NCBI GenBank assembly: GCA_003157675.1
Contig: PMKG01000067.1
Coordinates: forward strand, 1 to 6,473
DNA length: 6,473 nucleotides
Reading direction: 5' to 3'
Source of the DNA: Acidobacteriota bacterium
Lineage (GTDB): Bacteria > Acidobacteriota > Vicinamibacteria > Vicinamibacterales > Fen-181
The notes under the pieces are model-generated. The model was not told where the DNA came from and made no database searches. It saw only the letters and a program-made list of their open reading frames with translations. Both the position numbers and the translations under genes were made by a program. This document shows, piece after piece, positions 1 to 5,455 of the stretch (the stretch's first letter is position 1; every line of letters begins with the position of its first letter).

Positions 1-717
1 CATCCGGCAGATTCGCTCGACCAGGTTGCCCACCCAGTCTGGCGAAGGGCCGGCGGTCTCCTGCTTCTCCACGGCCGCCAGGCAACTGGCGGTCTGCGCC
101 TCGTATGGAGAGCCCGCCGGGCGGACGACAGTACGGGCCGCCGTGAAGCCGGTCGAGAAGTCGCCAGGCTCGACGCACGTGACGCGAACGCCGTGGGGCT
201 TCAACTCCATCCGCAGCGCGTCGCTGAATGCGGCGATGGCGAACTTCGTCGCGGAGTAGTGAGCCTGGAACGGCAGGCTGATGCGGCCGGCCAGCGAGCC
301 GATCCAGATCACCTGGCCTTTGCGCGCCCGCAGGGCCGGCAGCAGACGCCGGGTCAGGTTGAGCGGACCGAACACGTTCGCGGCAAACTGGCCGGCGACC
401 ATCTGCGCATCAATATGTTCGATCGCACCGAACACTCCGAACCCCGCATTGTGGACCACGATATCCGGGCCGCCATCTGTACCAAGGGCGGCCACCAGGT
501 CGGTGATGGACTGGTCCGACGTGAGATCCAGCGGCAGGAATGTGATGGCCCTCGACGAGGCTGCGGCCTCCGCCGTGAGCGTCCTGGCGCGCGCCGGTTC
601 GCGCACGGTGCCCACGACCCTGTAACCCGAGCCGGCCAGGCGCGCCACAATGGCCGCGCCGATGCCGCTGCCCGCACCGGTCACCAACGCAAGTTTCTGT
701 CTGCGCGGGGTTTCCAT
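1..717 (-). CDS. Classical short-chain dehydrogenase/reductase (SDR), C-terminus cut by the window edge
   Basis: An NAD(P)H-dependent oxidoreductase of the classical SDR family. The 239 codons inside the window show the cofactor motif TGAGSGIG at residues 13-20, the adenine-binding Asp64, NAG at 90-92, and the full catalytic set Asn114, Ser141, Tyr154 and Lys158 (YSATK). Arg39 after the second strand suggests a preference for NADP(H). The segment after the catalytic Lys (KFA, then ALRMELKPHGVRV and EPGDF) resembles 17-beta-HSD or 3-ketosphinganine-reductase-type SDRs more than FabG, whose post-Tyr region differs. The ATG at 717 is chosen because GGAG (complement of 724-727) lies 6 nt upstream; an in-frame ATG at 729 would add four residues but has no ribosome site. 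The reading frame is still open at base 1, so the end is missing. It is divergent from the oxoamine synthase, which makes a role in reducing that enzyme's 3-keto product possible but unproven. Confidence 0.9.
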   Translation of the reverse strand, partial: METPRRQKLALVTGAGSGIGAAIVARLAGSGYRVVGTVREPARARTLTAEAAASSRAITFLPLDLTSDQSITDLVAALGTDGGPDIVVHNAGFGVFGAIEHIDAQMVAGQFAANVFGPLNLTRRLLPALRARKGQVIWIGSLAGRISLPFQAHYSATKFAIAAFSDALRMELKPHGVRVTCVEPGDFSTGFTAARTVVRPAGSPYEAQTASCLAAVEKQETAGPSPDWVGNLVERICRM

Positions 718-723
718 CGTATA

Positions 724-727
724 CTCC
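724..727 (-). promoter_or_regulatory. Ribosome binding site of the SDR gene
   Basis: The minus strand reads GGAG here, 6 nt before the ATG at 717. It decides between two in-frame ATGs (717 and 729), because the site overlaps the codons between them and cannot serve the upstream one. Confidence 0.6.
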
Positions 728-809
728 ATCACACGGATCCGGCGACCTGGCCCCAGCCGAATCCAGAGCCTCCTGTAACTCTTGCTATCGTTTCGGGTGC
801 CTCTACCGC

Positions 810-815
810 TATCAT
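810..815 (+). promoter_or_regulatory. Possible -10 element in the SDR/oxoamine synthase divergent region
   Basis: TATCAT matches 5 of 6 bases of the sigma-70 -10 consensus and lies 46 bp before the ATG of the oxoamine synthase. It is part of a small palindrome, CTAT-C-ATAG (809-817), so the minus strand carries TATGAT at 811-816, which could serve the SDR gene. No convincing -35 hexamer stands at 16-18 bp on either strand, so this is weak evidence for a shared promoter core in the 144-bp gap, which otherwise shows no recognisable element. Confidence 0.25.
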
Positions 816-861
816 AGGCAATTCGGTGCGGTCCGGCACGATTGGGACAGGAATCTGGTTC

Positions 862-2139
862 ATGGACATTTTCGAGGCATGTTACTCGTATCGCGATCCC
901 GACCTGGTGAAGGCGGCGGGATTGTACCCGTTCTTCCGGGCGTTGTCGTCGTCAGAAGGCCCCATGGTGACGGTGGACGGCCGGCAGGTCGTCATGCTCG
1001 GGTCGAACAACTATCTGGGGCTGACCCATCACCCGGACGTGATCAGGGCCGCGCACGCGGCGATCGACCGCTACGGCACCGGCTGCACGGGCTCACGGTT
1101 CCTGAACGGCAACCTCGACCTGCACGAGACGCTGGAAGCCGAGCTGGCCGCGTTCCTCGACAAGCCGGCCACCTTGGTGTTCTCGTCGGGCTTCCTGGCC
1201 AATCTCGGCGTGGTGGGCCTGCTGGGCAGTGCGCCTGACGCGGTGCTGTTCACCGATCGCAAGAATCACGCCAGCCTGATCGACGGCGCGCGCATGGCGC
1301 GCAGCCGGCGCGTCCGGGTGTTCGAGGACCTTGCGGACCTCGAGCGGCAGCTCCAGAAGCAGCCGCGGTGGGAGAACGCGCTGGTCCTGACCGACGGCGT
1401 CTTCTCGATGACCGGCCGCGTCGTCGACCTCCAGCGCCTGGCGGCGCTCAAGCGCCGCTTCGGCTTCCGGCTCTATCTCGACGATGCGCACGGCTTCGGC
1501 GTGCTGGGGAGGCAGGGGCGCGGGACGGCGGACAGCCTGGGCCTGTCGGGCGACGTGGACCTGATGTTCGCGACCTTCAGCAAGGCGCTGGCGAGTGTCG
1601 GCGGGTTCGTCGCGGGCGACAAGCCCGTGATCGAGTACCTCCGCCACAACGTCCGCACGCTGATCTTCTCGGCGGCGTTGCCGCCGACGTCGACGGCCGC
1701 CGCGCTGGCGGCCCTGCACGTGATGCAGAAGGATCCCGGCCTCTTCGAGCGCATGTGGGAGAACGTCGCGTTCTTCAAGCGCGGCGTCGAGGCGCTCGGC
1801 TACCACACGCTCGGGACCAGGACGCCCATCGTGCCGCTGTGGATTGGTTCCGAGGGGCGGGCGTTCCAGTACTGCCGCGAGGCGTTCGATCTCGGCCTCT
1901 TCACGACGCCCGCGATGTACCCCGCGGTGCCCAAGGGCCACGCCATCATCCGGACCAGCGTCACGCCGGCGCACACGAAGGTGCACCTGCAGGCCGCGCT
2001 CGACATCCTCGAGACACTCATCAAGCGGCATCCGCTGCCGCGGCAGGACCCCGACACGATACCGCCCGCCCGGGAGACCGACATCGTCGAATGCGCGACG
2101 AAGGTGCTGGAGGATCCGGACTTCGCCAATCGGCTGTAG
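862..2139 (+). CDS. PLP-dependent alpha-oxoamine synthase, serine palmitoyltransferase-like
   Basis: A fold-type I PLP enzyme (425 aa) that condenses an acyl thioester with an amino acid and releases CO2, giving a 3-keto amino product. Visible landmarks are GSNNYLGL at 47-54, the glycine-rich YGTGCTGSRFLNG at 71-83, NHAS at 135-138 (the His stacks on PLP), DDAHGFG at 207-213, and the Schiff-base Lys241 in TFSKALAS followed by GG. The TGCTGSRFLNG motif and the RTLIFSAALPP stretch (265-275) resemble bacterial serine palmitoyltransferases more than 8-amino-7-oxononanoate synthase (BioF) or glycine C-acetyltransferase (Kbl), but these relatives cannot be excluded by eye. No bio genes or threonine dehydrogenase gene are adjacent. 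The ATG at 862 is supported by AGGA 9 nt upstream and by the family N-terminus; the open frame continues upstream but only antisense to the SDR. About 30 residues after 395 form a polar tail beyond the usual core. It is convergent with the ketosynthase-ACP operon. Confidence 0.9.
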   Translation: MDIFEACYSYRDPDLVKAAGLYPFFRALSSSEGPMVTVDGRQVVMLGSNNYLGLTHHPDVIRAAHAAIDRYGTGCTGSRFLNGNLDLHETLEAELAAFLDKPATLVFSSGFLANLGVVGLLGSAPDAVLFTDRKNHASLIDGARMARSRRVRVFEDLADLERQLQKQPRWENALVLTDGVFSMTGRVVDLQRLAALKRRFGFRLYLDDAHGFGVLGRQGRGTADSLGLSGDVDLMFATFSKALASVGGFVAGDKPVIEYLRHNVRTLIFSAALPPTSTAAALAALHVMQKDPGLFERMWENVAFFKRGVEALGYHTLGTRTPIVPLWIGSEGRAFQYCREAFDLGLFTTPAMYPAVPKGHAIIRTSVTPAHTKVHLQAALDILETLIKRHPLPRQDPDTIPPARETDIVECATKVLEDPDFANRL

Positions 2140-2148
2140 GAGAGGGAC

Positions 2149-2165
2149 GCGGCGTCGGCCGCCGC
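2149..2165. terminator. Small GC hairpin between convergent genes
   Basis: GCGGCG and CGCCGC form a 6-bp stem with a 5-nt loop in the 37-bp gap between the oxoamine synthase stop and the ketosynthase stop. There is no T-run on either side, so it is at best a weak bidirectional terminator. In DNA this GC-rich such hairpins also arise by chance. Confidence 0.25.
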
Positions 2166-2176
2166 CCGGCACGTCC

Positions 2177-3403
2177 TCAGGCGCGAGTGACCACCAGGAC
2201 GGCGTTCAGTCCGCCAAAGGCAAACGAGTTCGAGACCGCGGCGTCGACCTTCATCTCGCGCGCCTGGTTGGGCACGTAATCGAGGTCGCACTCCGGGTCG
2301 GGCTTCCGGTAATTGGCCGTCGGCGGGACGATGCCCCGCTCGAGCGCCATCAGCGTCGCGATCAGTTCCACCGCGCCCGACGCGCCCATCATGTGGCCGT
2401 GCATCGACTTGGTCGAGCTGATCGCCACCCGCCGCGCGTGGTCGCCGAACACCCGCTTGATGATGGTCGTCTCGGTCGAGTCGTTGAGGCGCGTGGCGGT
2501 GCCGTGGGCGTTGATGTACTGGATCTGCTCCGGGTTGAGGCCCGCCTGCGCGAGGGCCTGGCGGATCGCGCGCGCCGGCGATTCCACGCCGGGCGCCGTG
2601 ATGTGCGCCGCGTCGGCGGTGGCGGAGTAGCCGGAGAGCTCGCCGTGGATGACCGCGCCGCGACGCATCGCCCGCTCGCGCTCTTCCAGGATGACGACGC
2701 CCGAGCCTTCGCCGAGCACCAGCCCCTGACGATCGGCCGAGAACGGGCGGCACGCCGTCGCCGGGTCGTCGCCAGCCGGCGCCAGGACGCGCATCCCTTC
2801 CCACGCCTTCACGACGCCGGGCGCGATCGGCGCGTCCGCGCCGCCCGCCACCATCACGTCGGCCCGGCCCGCCCGGATGAGTTCCGCGGCTTCGCCGATG
2901 GCGTGCGATGCCGACGAGCACGCCGTCGAGATGCACAGCGTCGGCCCCTCGAGCCGGTACTTCATCGAGATGTGAGAGGCCGCCGCGTTGTACATGATGC
3001 GGGGGATCGTGAACGGGTGCGTCCGGGTGACCCCCCTGTCGTACATGTCGCGGTAGCACTCGTCCTGCCGCGTGACGCCGCCCATCCCCGTGCCGATGAG
3101 GGCGCCCGCCCGCTGCCGTTCCTCCTCGGTCAACTCGAGGCCGGCGCCGGACCACGCCTCCTCGGCGGCCACCATCGCGAAGGCGGCGTAGCGATCGAGG
3201 AGGAGCAGCTGGTCGGACGACAGGTGGGCGGCCGGATCGAACGACGACAGTTCGGCCGCGATCGGATCGGTCAACCGGCTCTGGTCGCAGATGGTGACGC
3301 GCCTGATGCCCGACCGTCCGGCGGCGAGTCCCTCCCACAGCGCGGGGACACCGACCCCAAGCGCGGACACGGCGCCTATTCCAGTGATGACGACGCGGCG
3401 CAT
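2177..3403 (-). CDS. fabF: FabF-type beta-ketoacyl-ACP synthase (KAS II family)
   Basis: A decarboxylating ketosynthase (408 aa, normal FabF length) that condenses malonyl-ACP with an acyl primer to extend the chain by two carbons in the cytoplasm. The thiolase-fold landmarks are complete: the N-terminal VVITGIG strand, nucleophile Cys162 in STACSSA, His300 in NAHGTAT, Lys332 in STKS, His337 in GHMMGASG, and the C-terminal NSFAFGGLN loop. These fall within three residues of E. coli FabF numbering (Cys163, His303, Lys335, His340). It starts one base after the stop codon of the ACP gene and has no clear ribosome site of its own, which suggests translational coupling from the ACP. Pairing with a private ACP points to a specialised pathway rather than housekeeping synthesis, where fabF usually sits with fabD, fabG and acpP. 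It could be a NodE-like specialised ketosynthase; the exact chain substrate cannot be read from the sequence. Confidence 0.93.
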   Translation of the reverse strand: MRRVVITGIGAVSALGVGVPALWEGLAAGRSGIRRVTICDQSRLTDPIAAELSSFDPAAHLSSDQLLLLDRYAAFAMVAAEEAWSGAGLELTEEERQRAGALIGTGMGGVTRQDECYRDMYDRGVTRTHPFTIPRIMYNAAASHISMKYRLEGPTLCISTACSSASHAIGEAAELIRAGRADVMVAGGADAPIAPGVVKAWEGMRVLAPAGDDPATACRPFSADRQGLVLGEGSGVVILEERERAMRRGAVIHGELSGYSATADAAHITAPGVESPARAIRQALAQAGLNPEQIQYINAHGTATRLNDSTETTIIKRVFGDHARRVAISSTKSMHGHMMGASGAVELIATLMALERGIVPPTANYRKPDPECDLDYVPNQAREMKVDAAVSNSFAFGGLNAVLVVTRA

Positions 3404-3404
3404 G

Positions 3405-3671
3405 CTAGTTGGTGGAAGGCTGAGGATTGGCGGCCAGCGCGGCCCGCAGCGCCTCGGTGACCTGGCGGACGCTCTTCATCTGCTGCGCCACCTCGTCCGG
3501 GATCGACAGCTTGAACGTCTCCTCGAACGTGAAGAGGAGGTCCATGCCGTCGAGCGAGTCGATGCCAAGCTCGACGAACGTGGAATCGAGTGTGACGCTC
3601 TCGGGAGGAAGGCGCTTCTTCTGCGCGATGAGTTCGATGACCTTCTGCTCGAGCGAATCCGGTTCAGGCAT
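3405..3671 (-). CDS. Acyl carrier protein
   Basis: A small acidic helical carrier (88 aa) that holds acyl groups as thioesters on a 4'-phosphopantetheine arm. The attachment Ser39 lies in the canonical GIDSLD motif at the start of helix II, followed by an ACP-like helix with the FEE acidic patch. Residues 5-20 form helix I, and the last ten residues are a loose tail. It is the first gene of a two-gene operon with the FabF-type ketosynthase, one base apart, so the two are likely made together and work as partners. It probably carries the growing chain for the ketosynthase and the nearby hotdog dehydratase. By analogy with Caulobacter sphingolipid genes, it might also present the acyl group to the oxoamine synthase. 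A housekeeping acpP would usually lie in a fab operon, so a specialised carrier is more likely. The ATG at 3671 is the only start that gives a normal ACP N-terminus. Confidence 0.93.
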   Translation of the reverse strand: MPEPDSLEQKVIELIAQKKRLPPESVTLDSTFVELGIDSLDGMDLLFTFEETFKLSIPDEVAQQMKSVRQVTEALRAALAANPQPSTN

Positions 3672-3703
3672 AGTTGGGCTGCCCCACGCAATGTAGACGT
3701 TAG

Positions 3704-3732
3704 ATTCTGACTGACCGGAACACCCAAGTCAA
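3704..3732 (-). promoter_or_regulatory. Predicted sigma-70 promoter of the ACP-ketosynthase operon
   Basis: On the minus strand, TTGACT (complement of 3727-3732, 5 of 6 to consensus) is followed after exactly 17 bp by CAGAAT (complement of 3704-3709, 4 of 6). Transcription would start near 3697, leaving a short leader of about 25 nt before the ACP ATG. The local sequence is AT-richer than the genes around it, which adds support. The -35 hexamer overlaps the left arm of an inverted repeat. Confidence 0.5.
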
Positions 3733-3744
3733 TCCATTGGGTGT
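3720..3744. repeat. Perfect 8-bp inverted repeat, candidate operator
   Basis: ACACCCAA (3720-3727) and TTGGGTGT (3737-3744) are perfect inverted copies separated by 9 bp, a 25-bp site with half-site centres 17 bp apart. It sits between divergent start codons, overlaps the predicted -35 of the ACP operon at 3727, and ends where the possible extended -10 of the dehydratase gene begins. This is the geometry expected of a dimeric regulator controlling both directions. A terminator is unlikely here because both neighbouring genes start rather than end. No regulator gene is in the window. Confidence 0.5.
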
Positions 3745-3752
3745 GTTAGGAT
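3744..3752 (+). promoter_or_regulatory. Possible extended -10 promoter of the dehydratase gene
   Basis: TG-T-TAGGAT is an extended -10 arrangement (TGn then TAGGAT, 4 of 6 to consensus). No good -35 is visible 17 bp upstream, which would suit an extended -10 or activator-dependent promoter. Transcription would start near 3759, about 55 nt before the GTG start at 3814. Confidence 0.3.
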
Positions 3753-3813
3753 CAAGTTCCCGTCGGGCGGCTCAGGGGTCGGATCGCGTCGTCGCGCCGG
3801 GAGCGGGGGGGCC

Positions 3814-4344
3814 GTGAGGTTCGTGCTTGTCGACAAGGTGGTGGAGATCGAGCCGGGCCGCCGGGCGCGGGGCTACCGGGACCTCTCTCCCGACGCCGAC
3901 TACTATCGGGACCACATGCCCGCCTACCCCGTGGAGCCCGGCGTCCTGATGCTCGAATCGATGGCGCAGCTCGGCGGACGCCTCGTCCAGCAGTCGATCA
4001 AGCGCGCGTCGGGGCGGGACGTGCTGCCGATGCTCGCGATGGTGAACCAGGCGGAGTTCCGCCGTCCGGTCCGTCCGCCGTGCCGGCTCGAGCTCGGCGC
4101 GGAGATCCTGTCGCTGCGCGCGACGGGTGCGCGCGTCGCCGCGACCGCGCAGGTGGCCGGGGAGGCGGTGGCGTCGGCCACGCTGACCTACGTCCTGGTC
4201 GGTCTCGACCACAACGCGCCGGGGATCGACCTGGCGAGCCTGTCGGTCATCCGCGAGTGGGGCGAGCGGACGTGGTCCGAGATGACCGCCGGGACCGCGG
4301 CTGCCGCGGACGGAGCCCCCGACGACGGACAGGCAAAGGGGTAG
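3814..4344 (+). CDS. FabZ-like hotdog-fold 3-hydroxyacyl-ACP dehydratase
   Basis: A single hotdog-fold protein (176 aa) of the FabZ/FabA dehydratase group, expected to remove water from 3-hydroxyacyl-ACP to give the trans-2-enoyl form. The N-terminal RFVLVDKVVEIEPG aligns with the FabZ PFLLVDRV stretch. Catalytic His34 (in DHMPAYPVEPG) and Glu48 (in LMLESMAQ) are kept at the FabZ spacing of 14 residues, although the usual HFPGxPVMPG has become HMPAYPVEPG. The core ends near residue 130; the last 45 or so residues are an added tail, Ala- and Asp-rich at its end. The GTG at 3814 is chosen because it begins at the family's conserved strand and GGGAG lies 10 nt upstream; upstream in-frame codons give only Arg/Gly-rich filler. 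A run of seven G (3805-3811) lies between that site and the start. It is divergent from the ACP operon and followed after 6 nt by the unknown exported protein. Confidence 0.85.
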   Translation: MRFVLVDKVVEIEPGRRARGYRDLSPDADYYRDHMPAYPVEPGVLMLESMAQLGGRLVQQSIKRASGRDVLPMLAMVNQAEFRRPVRPPCRLELGAEILSLRATGARVAATAQVAGEAVASATLTYVLVGLDHNAPGIDLASLSVIREWGERTWSEMTAGTAAAADGAPDDGQAKG

Positions 4345-4350
4345 CGGCCG

Positions 4351-5418
4351 ATGACGCGGAGACGGGTTCTCCAGGGACTCTGCGCGGTCTCGTTCGCGGC
4401 GGCGGGCGTGGCGGCGGTCGGTGCGGTCGGCGCCGCCCGGCGTGGGGACGGCGACGCGCCGTACTCCACGTGGATCGAGTCGAGGGCCTCGCGCGCCTTC
4501 GACGGCACGACACCGGAAGTGCGCGGGATGAGCGTCGCCTACCGCGTTGACGCGCACGTCTCCCTCCCGCTCGGGTTCACCTCCCTCGAGCTGTGGCAGA
4601 AGCCGGGCGTCGGCGTGGCGGTCGCCTCCTACCACGACTACCGCGAGACGTCGGGACAGATGATCCGCGCCTTCGAGCTGTTCTCGATCTCGGACCCGGA
4701 GCGCGCGCAGGGGTTCGACCGCTGCGGCTTCTTCCGCGAGGCGCTGGCGCTCTCGCCCTCCGGCGTGGAGTGGACCGCGTATTTCGGCGCGATGACGTCG
4801 TGGCCCGAGAAAACGCTGAGCGACGCGCGCAACGCGGCCAACGGCCCGCAGCCGCACACCTACGAAGCCATCGACGGCCTCTCGGCGCCGCTCGAGACGC
4901 GGTCCTCGGTGTTCCAGGTCTCGACCGACGCCAGGCTGACCGACCCGGCCGCGCTCTGGGCGGCCGTCCGCCCGCAGCTCGAGCGGAAGGATCCGCGGTC
5001 GGTCAAGTCGCAGACCGGCACGCCCGGCCAGCCGCTGCCGTCGCTCGCGTTCCTCGGGGCGCTGGAGGCCAGCCTGCGCTCCGCCGCCGCCCATCGCGCG
5101 AAGCCGCTCGCGCCAGCCGCCACGCGGATTTCGTTCACGCACAACGGCGTCGTCCGCCGGCTCGAGCTGGCCTCGATGTCGTCCGACACCAAGCGCGGGC
5201 GGAAGGCCGTCGCCGCCGGACTCGCCCGCGACGCGGCCGACGTGTTCCAGCTGCGCTACCGGATCCTCACTCCGGGCGGCGACACGGGGGACTTCGTGCT
5301 GTGGGCGGAGCTGCCGCCGGGCACCCCCGACGACGCGCTGACACCTCCGATCCCGCCGCTCGCGTGGGAGATGCAGCTTCGGTCCTACCTTCGACTCGAC
5401 TTCGAACGCACGCGCTGA
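4351..5418 (+). CDS. Secreted or membrane-anchored protein of unknown function
   Basis: A 355-aa protein whose family I do not recognise. The N-terminus TRRRVLQGL followed by an Ala/Gly/Val-rich hydrophobic stretch (about 8-29) looks like a twin-arginine or Sec signal, with a possible cleavage after Ala28 or Ala29; Cys11 does not sit in a proper lipobox. The mature part is soluble-looking, with no further membrane helix. It contains aromatic-rich strands (YHDYRET near 94-100, WTAYFGAMTSW near 141-151), one mature-region Cys (125), a proline-rich linker (222-232), and a C-terminal segment with FVLWAELPPG near 315-324. It begins 6 nt after the dehydratase stop, with AAAGGGG upstream, so the two are almost surely co-transcribed. 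The pairing of an exported protein with a cytoplasmic dehydratase suggests a role in handling or placing the lipid product in the envelope, but that is only inference. Confidence 0.85.
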   Translation: MTRRRVLQGLCAVSFAAAGVAAVGAVGAARRGDGDAPYSTWIESRASRAFDGTTPEVRGMSVAYRVDAHVSLPLGFTSLELWQKPGVGVAVASYHDYRETSGQMIRAFELFSISDPERAQGFDRCGFFREALALSPSGVEWTAYFGAMTSWPEKTLSDARNAANGPQPHTYEAIDGLSAPLETRSSVFQVSTDARLTDPAALWAAVRPQLERKDPRSVKSQTGTPGQPLPSLAFLGALEASLRSAAAHRAKPLAPAATRISFTHNGVVRRLELASMSSDTKRGRKAVAAGLARDAADVFQLRYRILTPGGDTGDFVLWAELPPGTPDDALTPPIPPLAWEMQLRSYLRLDFERTR

Positions 5419-5427
5419 AAGGCGCGT
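5410..5427. terminator. Hairpin over the stop codon of the exported protein gene
   Basis: ACGCGC (5410-5415) and GCGCGT (5422-5427) form a 6-bp stem with loop TGAAAG, which includes the TGA stop. It is followed at once by a second hairpin at 5434-5453. There is no T-run, so termination would be weak on its own. Confidence 0.25.
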
Positions 5428-5433
5428 GAACCG

Positions 5434-5453
5434 TCCGGCCCGCGGCGGCCGGA
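5434..5453. terminator. Likely bidirectional terminator hairpin between convergent genes
   Basis: TCCGGCC (5434-5440) and GGCCGGA (5447-5453) form a perfect 7-bp GC-rich stem with a 6-nt loop. It occupies the 37-bp gap between the stop of the exported protein gene and the stop of the acyltransferase gene, where a two-way terminator would be expected. A T-run is missing on both strands, as is common in GC-rich genomes. Confidence 0.4.
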
Positions 5454-5455
5454 AG

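Noticed and set aside
193..861. In-frame upstream extension of the oxoamine synthase frame, which would give a 648-aa protein
   Set aside because: It runs antisense to the SDR gene with its full catalytic motifs, is Arg/Gly/His-rich without family motifs, and the ATG at 862 has a ribosome site and the expected family N-terminus.
862..2139. Assignment as biotin synthesis enzyme BioF
   Set aside because: The TGCTGSRFLNG motif and lipid-type neighbours fit SPT better, and no other biotin genes are nearby; not excluded without a tree.
1093..2172. Long minus-strand open frame opposite the oxoamine synthase
   Set aside because: Antisense shadow from GC-biased third positions: Arg-rich, no motifs, opposite a gene with intact catalytic residues.
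1800..3338. Long minus-strand open frame spanning the ketosynthase and the end of the oxoamine synthase
   Set aside because: It is out of frame with the ketosynthase, whose own frame holds all active-site residues; low-complexity Arg/Gly/Ala content.
1844..3460. Long plus-strand open frame over the oxoamine synthase end and the ketosynthase
   Set aside because: Arg-rich shadow frame overlapping two well-supported genes and the ACP end.
3772..5142. Long minus-strand open frame opposite the dehydratase and exported protein
   Set aside because: Arg-rich shadow; the plus-strand genes have dehydratase motifs, a signal peptide and sensible start sites.
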